This document shows, piece by piece, positions 19,588 to 28,071 of a stretch of DNA of 64,000 bases (position 1 is its first letter; the number at the start of each line of letters is the position of its first letter). This stretch comes from Anderseniella sp963787895 (GTDB taxonomy: Bacteria; Pseudomonadota; Alphaproteobacteria; Rhizobiales; Aestuariivirgaceae). A model generated the notes under the pieces. That model saw nothing but the letters and a program-made list of their open reading frames with translations, searched no databases and was not told the DNA's origin. A program made the position numbers and the translations under genes. Location of the stretch: positions 186,001-250,000 of the forward strand of contig CAWBEX010000007.1 of assembly GCA_963787895.1 (NCBI GenBank). The letters are read 5' to 3'.

Positions 19588-20013
19588 ATGAGCGAATTTG
19601 CACCCAGAACTGCGATTCTGATTGATGCTGAAAACGTGTCATGGAAATACGCGGATACTGTCATCACCGCTGTGCGGTCTATAGGAGGTGCAGTCCAGTT
19701 CAGAGCCTATGGCAACAAGGCAACCTGCAAAGGCTGGATGAAATCTCTCGAAAAGCACAAGCCCCGCCGCACAACCCCGCTAAAAACCGGCAAACCCAAT
19801 TGCGTTGACATGACGCTCATGCTGGACGCGATGGTCTATGTGTTGCGCCATCAGGTCAGCCATGTGTGTATCGTGTCTAGTGATACTGACTTCCTCCCGC
19901 TTGTGCGTCAACTCAAGGCGTTGGAATGCCGGACCACTGTTATGGGTGAGACAAAAGCATCCAAGTCTCTACGCAAGGCATGTGATGAGTTTGTCTTGCT
20001 GAAGCACGCTTAA
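19588..20013 (+). CDS. NYN domain protein (LabA/DUF88-like, PIN-fold nuclease)
   Basis: 141 residues from ATG 19588, with GCGGAG 8 bases upstream; the 12-residue upstream extension is not family-like. Acidic metal-binding residues of the NYN/PIN fold are present: AILIDAENVSW (Asp13), KPNCVDMTLMLDAM, and CIVSSDTDFLPLVRQLK. This matches the LabA/DUF88 group, predicted RNases or RNA-processing factors. The C-terminus ends within the NYN fold (KACDEFVLLKHA), so there is no OST-HTH/LOTUS extension. Its stop overlaps that of the convergent dehalogenase gene. Confidence 0.9.
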   Translation: MSEFAPRTAILIDAENVSWKYADTVITAVRSIGGAVQFRAYGNKATCKGWMKSLEKHKPRRTTPLKTGKPNCVDMTLMLDAMVYVLRHQVSHVCIVSSDTDFLPLVRQLKALECRTTVMGETKASKSLRKACDEFVLLKHA

Positions 20014-20726
20014 CTGCCAAGCTGGCACGCCAGATTGTTGAAGTCTGTCGCCACGAAGTTAGTCGCGCCATCTGCCGGTGTGGCGGCGCCATGGCCTTTG
20101 CCAAACTCATCAGGGCGTGGGACGTATGCCGTAGCGAGGCCAAGTTCTGCCGCAGCCTCCAGGTCATCGAGGTGTGCAGCCACCATCATGCACTCTTCCG
20201 GTTTCAGACCCAGCGCATCTGCGGACCCCAGATACGCCTGTGGATGCGGCTTGTAGGCCTGTGCCACTTCAGCGCCCAGCACTACGTCCCAAGGCAGGCC
20301 AGCTCGCTTTGCCATGTTGGTGATGAGCGCGATGTTGCCGTTTGAGCACGGCGCGACAATGAACTTCGCTTTGAGGCGAGTCAGGCCGCTGACTGCGTCT
20401 GGCCACGGGTCAAGGCGGTGCCACGCTGTAACCAGTCGGTGCAAGTCCGGGCTGATGGAATCCTGCAGACCAAACTGCCGGGCAACTTCGTTCAGGTTCT
20501 CCTGGTGCAGGATATCGAGGCGCACGAACCCCCGGTTGCCGGACCGGATACGCTGCATGGCAGGTTGGTATAACCCTCGCCATGTATCTGCCATTGCAGG
20601 CCAGTCGGCGATAACGCCTCGTTGTGTGCCCCAGGCTTCCAGCTCACGTATAATGCCGGAACGCCAGTCTACAACGGTGCCGAACACATCAAACAGCAGT
20701 GCCTTGATTTCATATCCGGTTGGCAT
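20010..20726 (-). CDS. Haloacid dehalogenase type II (HAD superfamily)
   Basis: 238 residues. HAD motifs: I, KALLFDVFGTVVDWRSG with nucleophile Asp near residue 13; II, VAPCSNGNIALI; III Lys in QAYKPHPQAYL; IV, VAAHLDDLEAAAELG. The FGTVVDWR segment and the helical cap are typical of (S)-2-haloacid dehalogenase type II, which replaces halogen by hydroxyl on 2-haloalkanoates. HAD subfamily calls can mislead, but the Asp-Val-Phe-Gly-Thr motif supports this group. It lies downstream of aroC on the same strand with 6 bases between, so it is probably co-transcribed with aroC, which is an unusual partner. Confidence 0.85.
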   Translation of the reverse strand: MPTGYEIKALLFDVFGTVVDWRSGIIRELEAWGTQRGVIADWPAMADTWRGLYQPAMQRIRSGNRGFVRLDILHQENLNEVARQFGLQDSISPDLHRLVTAWHRLDPWPDAVSGLTRLKAKFIVAPCSNGNIALITNMAKRAGLPWDVVLGAEVAQAYKPHPQAYLGSADALGLKPEECMMVAAHLDDLEAAAELGLATAYVPRPDEFGKGHGAATPADGATNFVATDFNNLACQLGS

Positions 20727-20732
20727 GGTGAT

Positions 20733-21818
20733 CTAGCCGTTCTGCCCCCGGTGACGCAGGAAATGATCCGCCAGCACAATGGCCATCATTGCTTCGCCAA
20801 CTGGCACCGCACGGATGCCCACACAAGGATCATGGCGACCCTTTGTGACAATCTCTGTGTCGTTGCCCTGTCTGTCCACGGTCTTGCGCGGGGTCAGTAT
20901 CGACGATGTAGGCTTGACGGCAAACCGACAAACAACATCCTGGCCGGAAGAAATGCCGCCAAGAATGCCGCCAGCATTGTTGGACAGAAATTCCGGCTTG
21001 TTGCCTTTCATTCGGATTTCGTCGGCGTTCTCTTCACCTGTGATGCCAGCAGCGTTGAATCCATTGCCAATCTCTACACCCTTGACTGCATTAATGCTCA
21101 TCATTGCCGATGCAATGTCCTGGTCGAGCTTGCCGTAGACTGGTGCACCCCAGCCTGCAGGCACGCCGGACGCGACAACTTCAATCACCGCGCCGCACGA
21201 CGAGCCAGCCTTGCGGATGCCATCAAGATAGCTTTCCCAGGCCTTTGCAGCCTCTGAGTCCGGGCAGAAGAACGGGTTTTCGTTGACCTGATTCCAGTCC
21301 CAGCTATCGCGGTTGATTTTGTGTGGGCCGATCTGGACAAGTGCGCCACGCACTTCGACCTGGGGTATGACCTTGCGGGCGATGGCTCCAGCGGCAACCC
21401 GTGCTGCAGTTTCGCGCGCTGATGACCTTCCACCACCGCGATAGTCGCGCACGCCGTACTTTTCCGTGTATGTGTAGTCAGCATGGCCGGGGCGGTATTT
21501 ATCGCGGATTTCGGAATAATCCTTTGAGCGCTGGTCGATGTTTTCAATCATCAGCGCTATTGGGGTACCGGTTGTCACTTGCCCGCCGGTGCGGTCATCT
21601 TCGAACACCCCGGACAGGATTTTCACCTGGTCCGGTTCGCGGCGCTGGGTGGTAAAGCGGGAGGTGCCTGGCTTGCGCTTGTCGAGGAAGCCCTGAATGT
21701 CAGCCTCTGTCAATTTGATGCCGGGAGGACAACCGTCCACCACGCAGCCGAGCGCAACACCGTGCGACTCGCCGAAGGTGGTGATGCGGAACAGGTGACC
21801 GAAAGAGTTGTATGACAT
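20733..21818 (-). CDS. aroC: Chorismate synthase
   Basis: 361 residues, standard length. AroC converts 5-enolpyruvylshikimate 3-phosphate to chorismate using reduced FMN, the last shared step of aromatic amino acid synthesis. Signatures seen: FGESHGVALGCVVDGCPPG near residue 15, RPGHADYTYTEKYG, DYRGGGRSSARETAARVAAG near residue 125, and GISSGQDVVCRFAVKPTSS near 300. Met start at 21818 opens directly with the conserved MSYNSFGHLFR. It is divergent from the O-methyltransferase at 22080 across a 261-base gap. Confidence 0.97.
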   Translation of the reverse strand: MSYNSFGHLFRITTFGESHGVALGCVVDGCPPGIKLTEADIQGFLDKRKPGTSRFTTQRREPDQVKILSGVFEDDRTGGQVTTGTPIALMIENIDQRSKDYSEIRDKYRPGHADYTYTEKYGVRDYRGGGRSSARETAARVAAGAIARKVIPQVEVRGALVQIGPHKINRDSWDWNQVNENPFFCPDSEAAKAWESYLDGIRKAGSSCGAVIEVVASGVPAGWGAPVYGKLDQDIASAMMSINAVKGVEIGNGFNAAGITGEENADEIRMKGNKPEFLSNNAGGILGGISSGQDVVCRFAVKPTSSILTPRKTVDRQGNDTEIVTKGRHDPCVGIRAVPVGEAMMAIVLADHFLRHRGQNG

Positions 21819-22079
21819 GATATGATGTGCCCTTGCTGAATGAAACTCTTACGGCTGAACGCCGTGGGCGTCAAACCCACCTTGAATGCAGATGAAACCT
21901 GGCCGGGTTCATCAGGAGCACGTGCTTGCCTTTGCTGCCAATCAAGTAAATCGTGAACATTCGTTGGTTGACAACAATCAGCCGGTTCTGGTCTGTGCAC
22001 GTATATTGTTGCGACAGGCCCACCTCAGCCACGCTTGAGTTCTGCAACCCACCTCATAACCAAGGTCTGGTGATCAATC

Positions 22080-22745
22080 ATGGCAATGCAGTTTACCGCT
22101 CTGGACAGCAAACTGCTTGCTTACATCAGATCCCATTCTCTGCACGAACCAGAAGTAGCCAGGCAACTGCGCCTGGAAACCGAAAGTCTGGAACATGGTT
22201 CATGGCAGACCTCGCCGGAGCAGGCGCAGTTCATCGCCCTGTTGTTGCAGATTGCTGGCGCACGCCGCTGCCTCGAGCTTGGTACCTTCACCGGATACGG
22301 CACCTTGATGATGGCCCTGGCTTTGCCAGATGACGGCGAGATGGTCACCTGTGACATAGACGGCGAGTATGCAAACAGGGGCAAGCCATACTGGCGGCAG
22401 GCTGATGTCGCGGAAAAGATCGACCTTCATTTGTCGCCGGCCGAAGAGGTCATTGCCAGCTTGTTGAATTCAGGCCGCGCAGGAGACTTTGATGCAGCCT
22501 TCATCGATGCTGACAAGCGGCTCTACCCTGAGTATTACGAGGGTTGTCTTGAGTTGGTCAGACCCGGTGGGCTGGTGCTGATCGACAATGTCTTTTGGGC
22601 TGGAGCTGTTGTTGATGAAAGTAACCAGCGCAAGGCAACAGCGGCAATCAGGCGGTTGAACGAAACCATGGCACGCGATGATCGGGTGACCATGACCATG
22701 CTGCCCATGGGTGACGGGCTGACGATTGCCATGAAGCGGCCTTGA
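22080..22745 (+). CDS. O-methyltransferase, caffeoyl-CoA/catechol OMT type (family 3)
   Basis: 221 residues, typical of Methyltransf_3. Motifs: CLELGTFTGYGTLMMALALP near residue 62 (SAM site), VTCDIDGEYANRGKPYWR, AGDFDAAFIDADKRLYPEYY near 140 with the metal-binding Asp, and GGLVLIDNVFWAGAV with the following metal ligands. The family methylates hydroxyl groups of diphenolic compounds with Mg2+; bacterial substrates vary. It stands alone: divergent from aroC and convergent with the MFS gene. The 261-base upstream gap 21819-22079 has no recognisable promoter pair with correct spacing. Confidence 0.9.
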   Translation: MAMQFTALDSKLLAYIRSHSLHEPEVARQLRLETESLEHGSWQTSPEQAQFIALLLQIAGARRCLELGTFTGYGTLMMALALPDDGEMVTCDIDGEYANRGKPYWRQADVAEKIDLHLSPAEEVIASLLNSGRAGDFDAAFIDADKRLYPEYYEGCLELVRPGGLVLIDNVFWAGAVVDESNQRKATAAIRRLNETMARDDRVTMTMLPMGDGLTIAMKRP

Positions 22746-22787
22746 ATGAACCCGTTCTGCAGATGCAGATGTCTGGCATTCATTTGT

Positions 22788-23927
22788 TCAAACTGAGCCA
22801 GACCGTAAACGCCATGCCAAAGCTGAGATCACACTCAGGCCAGCTGCAATCCACAGGGCCGGGCTGTAGGAGTTGAAGGCGTCAAACGTCGATCCGGCCA
22901 GCCAGGGGCCGGTGAGTCCTGCCAGACCCCAGCCGGTGAATACCCTGCCATAAACCTTCGGTCCCATTTCCATGCCGTAGTGCTTGGCGATAAGGGCCGG
23001 ATAAATTGAAATGGTGGCACCATAGCAGAAGCCTGCACCGGCGAGACCTGCCAGCGTCAGCACGGGTTGTGCAGAAGCCGCCAGAGCAATTGCAGCTGCA
23101 CTGGCTACTGGAATGAAAGTTAGCAGGGTTGCCGTTCTCGTGCGGTCGCTCAGCAGGCCGCCCGCTGTGCTGCCAGCCAGGTTGAGACAGGCCAGTAGCG
23201 CTGGTGCGATCCACAAGTTGTCATGAATTCCTGCCCATCTGGCGATTTCGGCCGAGTGCCCAATCACCATGAGCCCGGCGAAGACAGCGCTGGTATAGCC
23301 CAACCAAAGCCGTGTCATCTCAAGGGACGAAGGTGTTGTAGCGTTGGAATTTTTTTCCGGCGCTCCATCGTACAGCTTGTCAGAAGGAGCCAGGGCAACC
23401 GCCAGAACTGTAGCTGCCAACAACGTTATTGCAAGATGTGTCAGTGCCGTTTTCAGCCCGCCGGCAGCCAGCGCAACTTCAAACAGCACTGGTGCGGCAA
23501 TCGCGCCCAAAGCGTAGCAGGCCGTGACCAGCCCCATTGCGAGGCCTTCGTGCCCCTGGTTGGCGCGAGCAGCGAACTGCAATCCAAAGCCGTATCCAAT
23601 GCCATTGGCGGCTCCAAACACAATGCCATAGCCAAGCCAGGCGGTTGCCAGGCTTGATCCCAGGGCAGCAACGAGGACCCCGGCGGCGGCCAGGCATCCT
23701 GACAGGGCAAAGATCACCCGTGCATTGGCAAGCCGGTACAGGCGCGGACCCAGGAACACTGCGGCGGTGATCATCAAAAGCGCAATCGAGTATGTCAGGC
23801 TGATATTGGCGCGCGATGAGGCATAGGTCGCTTCCATCGTCGCGATCAGGACCGAGAAGGCATGCACCGAACCCAACACGATGCACAATGTGCCGGCGGC
23901 CAATACTGCCCGCCAGCGTTTGCTCAT
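22788..23927 (-). CDS. MFS transporter (OFA-like)
   Basis: 379 residues with about twelve hydrophobic segments, arranged six plus six around a charged loop near residue 200 (SDKLYDGAPEKNSNATTPSS). It lacks signal peptide and is an inner membrane protein. The start MSKRWRAVLAAGTLCIVLGSVHAFSV and the repeated GxxxGYG/GAGFCYGATISIYP segments resemble the oxalate/formate antiporter-like branch of the major facilitator superfamily. The substrate is unknown, probably a small organic anion. The ATG overlaps the TGA of the phosphatase gene by four bases, so it belongs to a fabI-phosphatase-MFS operon. Confidence 0.87.
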   Translation of the reverse strand: MSKRWRAVLAAGTLCIVLGSVHAFSVLIATMEATYASSRANISLTYSIALLMITAAVFLGPRLYRLANARVIFALSGCLAAAGVLVAALGSSLATAWLGYGIVFGAANGIGYGFGLQFAARANQGHEGLAMGLVTACYALGAIAAPVLFEVALAAGGLKTALTHLAITLLAATVLAVALAPSDKLYDGAPEKNSNATTPSSLEMTRLWLGYTSAVFAGLMVIGHSAEIARWAGIHDNLWIAPALLACLNLAGSTAGGLLSDRTRTATLLTFIPVASAAAIALAASAQPVLTLAGLAGAGFCYGATISIYPALIAKHYGMEMGPKVYGRVFTGWGLAGLTGPWLAGSTFDAFNSYSPALWIAAGLSVISALAWRLRSGSV

Positions 23928-24541
23928 GATCTTGCTGCTGGGCGTTCCGCCCTGAACCAGTCAATTCCGCCATCGCGAAGCCGGTAGAACTTCCACTGCG
24001 GGTTTGGCAGGAATGGTATTTCCCTCAGTGGCAGACCGAGCACGAGGCCGCGAATAATCCGGCTGACCCCTCCGTGTGCCACCGCAATCGTAGGCTGGGA
24101 CAGCGTGCTCAACCAGTTGCGCACCCGGACAGTGGCATCGGCATAACTCTCGCCGCCAGTGGGCCGCCATCCGTGAAATCCTTCCGGGTCCAGCTCGGGT
24201 TTGATGCCTTGTGCGTTCAATTCGGGCCAGGTTTTGCCTTCCATTTCGCCGAAGCAGATTTCGCTGATGCGGTCGTCAACGTGGATGCTTTTCCAGTCAA
24301 CGTCGAAATGATCCACGATCGCCTGCATGGTCTGGCGTGGGCGCTTTAGCGGACTGACGTGCAGGTCGAAGCCTTCGAGGTTGTCATGCAGGCCGGCCAG
24401 CGTACTTGCAATTGCCGCTGCCTGTGCGTGCCCGGTTTCGTTCAGAGGAATGTCGGTCTGACCTTGCACACGTCTGGATTTGTTCCAGTCGGTTTCACCG
24501 TGCCGGATGAACCACAGCTCAGGAATCTTCACTTGGCTCAA
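23924..24541 (-). CDS. Histidine phosphatase family protein (phosphoglycerate-mutase-like)
   Basis: 205 residues from TTG 24541; a GTG at 24532 is the only nearby alternative because an in-frame stop lies two codons upstream. The catalytic RHG motif is in LWFIRHGETDWNKSRRVQGQ near residue 13, followed by DIPLNETGHAQAAAIA, SPLKRPRQTMQAI, CFGEMEGKTWPEL and VAHGGVSRIIRGL with the second catalytic His. The family ranges from cofactor-dependent phosphoglycerate mutase to general phosphatases such as alpha-ribazole phosphatase; function is not resolved. The start overlaps the end of fabI by 23 bases, indicating translational coupling. Confidence 0.9.
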   Translation of the reverse strand: MSQVKIPELWFIRHGETDWNKSRRVQGQTDIPLNETGHAQAAAIASTLAGLHDNLEGFDLHVSPLKRPRQTMQAIVDHFDVDWKSIHVDDRISEICFGEMEGKTWPELNAQGIKPELDPEGFHGWRPTGGESYADATVRVRNWLSTLSQPTIAVAHGGVSRIIRGLVLGLPLREIPFLPNPQWKFYRLRDGGIDWFRAERPAARS

Positions 24542-25346
24542 GGCTCATATCCGGTGCGTACGGGTTTTTCATACCGACCACGTGATAACCACTGTCGACG
24601 TGATGAACTTCACCGGTTACGCCTCGGCTCATTTCTGACAGGAGATATGCGCCTGACTGGCCAACTTCGTCGATGGTCACGGTGCGGCGCATTGGCGAGT
24701 TGAACTCGTTCCATTTCAGAATGTACCGGAAGTCACCGATACCTGAGGCGGCCAGCGTCTTGATGGGTCCGGCAGAAATCGCATTCACGCGAATGTTTTT
24801 CGGGCCAAGGTCTGCCGCCAGATAACGTACAGATGCCTCAAGTGCTGCTTTGGCAACGCCCATGACATTGTAGTGCGGCATCCACTTTTCGGCACCGTAG
24901 TATGTCAGTGTCAGCAGCGAGCCACCGTCGGTCATGAGTTTCTCAGCACGAGCGCAAACGGCAGTGAACGAATAGCAGGAGATGTTCAGCGATTTGTTGA
25001 AGTTTTCTTCTGAAGTGTCGACATAGCGACCGGTGAGCTCGTCCTTGTCGGCAAAAGCGATGGCATGAACCACGAAATCCAGCTTGCCCCAGCGCTTCTC
25101 CAGCTCGGCGAATACCGCATCCATCGATTGTGTGTCTGTGACATCGCATGCCAGAACAATGTCGGAACCGAGTTCTTGAGCAAGCGGCTTGACCCGCTTT
25201 CCAAGTGCGTCGCCTTGATAGGTGAACGCAAGTTCTGCGCCATGTTCATGCGCAGCCTTTGCGATGCCCCAAGCGATTGAGCGATTGTTGGCAACGCCCA
25301 TTACCAGGCCGCGCTTGCCAGCCATGATCTGTCCCGCTTGGGCCAT
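24519..25346 (-). CDS. fabI: Enoyl-[acyl-carrier-protein] reductase (NADH)
   Basis: 275 residues, normal for FabI. It reduces trans-2-enoyl-ACP in the last step of each fatty acid elongation cycle. Seen: GKRGLVMGVANNRSIAWGIA near residue 10, the atypical nucleotide site of FabI; HAIAFADKDELTG; the catalytic Tyr-x6-Lys as YNVMGVAKAALEAS near residue 160; and RVNAISAGPIKTLAASGIGD. The C-terminal tail KNPYAPDMSLEPSEDS is variable. Its promoter should lie in 25347-25508, shared divergently with pdxH. Phosphatase and MFS genes follow with overlaps. Confidence 0.96.
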   Translation of the reverse strand: MAQAGQIMAGKRGLVMGVANNRSIAWGIAKAAHEHGAELAFTYQGDALGKRVKPLAQELGSDIVLACDVTDTQSMDAVFAELEKRWGKLDFVVHAIAFADKDELTGRYVDTSEENFNKSLNISCYSFTAVCARAEKLMTDGGSLLTLTYYGAEKWMPHYNVMGVAKAALEASVRYLAADLGPKNIRVNAISAGPIKTLAASGIGDFRYILKWNEFNSPMRRTVTIDEVGQSGAYLLSEMSRGVTGEVHHVDSGYHVVGMKNPYAPDMSLEPSEDS

Positions 25347-25508
25347 GAAAACACCCTTTTCAACTACAATATCCCGGAAGTGTCACGTATTTGCACGAAA
25401 AGCAGGCACTGGTCTACCTGAAACAACACACAAGGGGAAAAGAACTGGCTGTGGGGGCAAACCCGTATCATATTGAGGCCTAACGATAGTCGCGCAACTG
25501 GAGTTCGC

Positions 25509-26129
25509 ATGAGCACATCACAGACACAGGAAGCCGATTTCACCTTGCGTGAGGAGCCATTGCAGCTGTTTGCCGAATGGCTGGATGAGGCCACCGCCAG
25601 CGAAATCAATGATCCTACGGCAATGAGCCTGGCTACGGTGGATGGCGATGGCCTGCCTGATGTGCGGATGGTGTTGCTCAAGGGGTTTGATGAGCGCGGA
25701 TTTGTTTTCTACACCAACTTTGAAAGCCAGAAGGGCGTCGAGCTCTTGGGACAACCACGCGCCGCGATCGGTTTTCACTGGAAGTCACTGCGCCGTCAGG
25801 TACGCGTGCGTGGTCCCGTGGAAGTAGTGTCGGATGAAGAAGCGGATCTGTATTTTGCGTCACGCCCGCGCGACAGCCGCATCGGTGCCTGGGCTTCAAA
25901 GCAATCGCGCCCGCTGGAAAGCCGCTTTGCACTGGAGAAGGCGGTAGCGAAGTATGCTGCCAAATATGCCATTGGCAATGTGCCGAGGCCGCCATACTGG
26001 TCGGGTTTTCGCATTAAACCCACCTATATCGAGTTTTGGAAAGATGGTGCATTTCGCCTGCACGACCGGGTGGTGTTTCGCCGTGACGGCGAGGCGCGAG
26101 CGTGGGGCAAGACACGACTTTATCCATAG
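25509..26129 (+). CDS. pdxH: Pyridoxamine 5'-phosphate oxidase
   Basis: 206 residues from ATG 25509; a 12-residue extension upstream is not family-like. PdxH oxidises pyridoxine or pyridoxamine 5'-phosphate to PLP with FMN and oxygen. Seen: AMSLATVDGDGLPDVRMVLLKGFDERGFVFYTN region near residue 45 (FMN phosphate site), AAIGFHWKSLRRQVRVRG, RPRDSRIGAWASKQS, and the C-terminal end FRLHDRVVFRR plus RLYP characteristic of the family. The downstream SDR gene starts 45 bases later and the PLP-dependent transsulfuration gene after it, so cofactor supply and a PLP enzyme are on one apparent transcript. Confidence 0.96.
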   Translation: MSTSQTQEADFTLREEPLQLFAEWLDEATASEINDPTAMSLATVDGDGLPDVRMVLLKGFDERGFVFYTNFESQKGVELLGQPRAAIGFHWKSLRRQVRVRGPVEVVSDEEADLYFASRPRDSRIGAWASKQSRPLESRFALEKAVAKYAAKYAIGNVPRPPYWSGFRIKPTYIEFWKDGAFRLHDRVVFRRDGEARAWGKTRLYP

Positions 26130-26174
26130 TGGCGATTGCCGTATAGATTGCATTGGCCTCAATGGGAGTTGTTC

Positions 26175-26936
26175 ATGCCCGCTAATCAAACAGACAACGC
26201 TGACCGAAAGACGTTGATCCTCACAGGTGCATCGCGAGGTATTGGCCACTCCACGGTGAAGCGGTTTTCCTCTGCGGGATGGCGGGTGATCACTTGCTCG
26301 CGCCATCCCTTCCCCGAAAATTGCCCCTGGGAAATGGGCCCGGAAGACCACATCCAGATCGATCTGTCAGACATGGCTGATGTGGCGCGTGGCGTGAGCG
26401 AAATGCGTGAGCGCCTCAAGGACCAGGGTTCGCGCCTCAACGCGCTGGTCAACAATGCTGCCATCTCACCCAAGCTGGATGGTGGTACGCGCATGAACAC
26501 GTTTGACACCAGTGCGGCAGACTGGCTGCACGTATTCAACGTCAATTTCTTTGCACCGGTGATGCTGGCTCGCGGGCTGGTCGAAGAACTCAAGGCCGGA
26601 CAAGGGTCAGTAGTGAATGTAACCTCGATTGCCGGATCGGCTGTGCACCCGTTCGCTGGTGCAGCCTATTCCACGTCCAAGGCGGCACTGGCCTCGCTGA
26701 CCCGTGAAATGGCCAATGACTTTGGCCCGCTAGGCGTGCGTGTGAACGCCATTTCGCCGGGTGAAATAGAAACCTCTATCCTGTCGCCGGGCACCGAAAA
26801 GATAATTCCGCAAATTCCGCTGCGCCGTCTCGGCCAACCGGAAGAGGTGGCCAAGGCGATTTATTTCCTGTGCACTGAGGCTTCCTCCTATGTGACTGGT
26901 GCCGAGTTGCACATCAATGGCGGGCAGCATGTCTGA
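26175..26936 (+). CDS. Short-chain dehydrogenase/reductase
   Basis: 253 residues from ATG 26175. Classical SDR: TGASRGIGHSTVKRF near residue 17 (NAD(P) site), NALVNNAAISPK near 95, catalytic Ser in VVNVTSIAGSA, and Tyr-x3-Lys in AYSTSKAALASLTREMA near 165, followed by VRVNAISPGEIET and GAELHINGGQHV. The substrate is unknown. The gene follows pdxH by 45 bases and its last eight bases overlap the start of the transsulfuration enzyme gene, so translation of the two is likely coupled. Co-location with a sulfur amino acid enzyme gives no firm clue to substrate. Confidence 0.9.
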   Translation: MPANQTDNADRKTLILTGASRGIGHSTVKRFSSAGWRVITCSRHPFPENCPWEMGPEDHIQIDLSDMADVARGVSEMRERLKDQGSRLNALVNNAAISPKLDGGTRMNTFDTSAADWLHVFNVNFFAPVMLARGLVEELKAGQGSVVNVTSIAGSAVHPFAGAAYSTSKAALASLTREMANDFGPLGVRVNAISPGEIETSILSPGTEKIIPQIPLRRLGQPEEVAKAIYFLCTEASSYVTGAELHINGGQHV

Positions 26937-28071
26937 TGGCAGCGGGCGCCGGCCTGAAACCATTGCCGCCCAGGCGCTAGATGGTGTGGATGCTGCCACC
27001 GGCGCTGTCGTGCCGCCGCTGCATGCAGCCACCACTTATGCCCGTGATGCTGACTATCAGCTCATCGGGAAGCATCTCTATTCGCGCTATGGCAACGAAA
27101 CGATAGATCATGCCGAACGCATTATTGCCAGCCTGGAAGGCGGTCATGCAGCCATGGTCTATGCGTCGGGACTTGCTGGTATTGCCGGACTACTTGAAAC
27201 GTTGCAACCCGGCGCCAAGGTGATTGCGCCGGATATTTTCTACTGGGGTAGCCGCGACCTGTTGAACCACATGACACGCACGGGGCGGATTGCAGTTGAA
27301 TATGTCGATATGACCGATGCTCTCGCCGTCAAGACTGCAGCCCAGGGCGCGGAACTTGTGTGGATGGAGACGCCGGTCAATCCGACATGGGACGTGGTCG
27401 ATATCCGCGCATTGGCGGACATTGCGCACGCGTCCGGTGCAATCCTCGCCGTTGACTCCACTGCTGCCAGTCCGGTGGTTACGCGACCGCTGGAGCATGG
27501 TGCAGACTTCGTGTTCCATTCGGTGACGAAATACCTCAACGGCCATTCCGACGTGCTCGGCGGCGCCCTTGTTGCTCGCGAGGACGGCCCGCAATGGCAA
27601 GCGGCAAAATATGTGCGCGGCATTACCGGCGGTATTCTAGCGCCGTTTGAAAGTTGGCTGCTGATCCGCGGCATGCGCACTTTGTTTGTGCGGGTACGCC
27701 AGGCAAGCGAAAACGCACTCACCATTGCCCGGCATCTGGAGCACCACTCCAAGGTGGAACGGGTACTCTACCCCGGCTTGCAGTCTCACCCCGGCCACGA
27801 GATCGCCCGGCGTCAGATGGGCAGTGGATTTGGCGGCATGCTGTCAGTATGCGTGAAAGGCGGCATGGCGGAAACCGGACGCTTCGTGCGAGCGCTGCAA
27901 CTGTTCCTGCCAGCTACATCGCTGGGTGGTGTAGAGAGCCTTGCTGAACACCGCAAGGTGATCGAGGGTAAAGACAGCCCGATTCCTGACAATCTGGTGC
28001 GTATATCTGTTGGTATCGAGGCGCCTGACGATCTGATCGCTGATCTGGAACGGGCACTGTCAAAAATATGA
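26929..28071 (+). CDS. PLP-dependent transsulfuration enzyme (cystathionine beta-lyase/gamma-synthase family)
   Basis: 380 residues from ATG 26929. Cys/Met metabolism PLP fold: VPPLHAATTYARD, YSRYGNETIDHAERIIASLE near residue 60 with the neighbouring-subunit phosphate ligands, VYASGLAGIAGLLETL, WMETPVNPTWDVVDI, and the PLP lysine in HSVTKYLNGHSDVLGG near residue 200; SLGGVESLAEH near 340. Members act as cystathionine beta-lyase, gamma-synthase or O-acetylhomoserine sulfhydrylase; the exact reaction cannot be told apart with confidence. Starts eight bases before the SDR stop and its own stop overlaps the next start by four bases (ATGA). Nearby pdxH makes its cofactor. Confidence 0.9.
   Translation: MSDGSGRRPETIAAQALDGVDAATGAVVPPLHAATTYARDADYQLIGKHLYSRYGNETIDHAERIIASLEGGHAAMVYASGLAGIAGLLETLQPGAKVIAPDIFYWGSRDLLNHMTRTGRIAVEYVDMTDALAVKTAAQGAELVWMETPVNPTWDVVDIRALADIAHASGAILAVDSTAASPVVTRPLEHGADFVFHSVTKYLNGHSDVLGGALVAREDGPQWQAAKYVRGITGGILAPFESWLLIRGMRTLFVRVRQASENALTIARHLEHHSKVERVLYPGLQSHPGHEIARRQMGSGFGGMLSVCVKGGMAETGRFVRALQLFLPATSLGGVESLAEHRKVIEGKDSPIPDNLVRISVGIEAPDDLIADLERALSKI

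Noticed and set aside
21968..22007. TTGACA and TATATT before the O-methyltransferase as a promoter
   Set aside because: The spacer is 28 bases, far from the usual 16-18.
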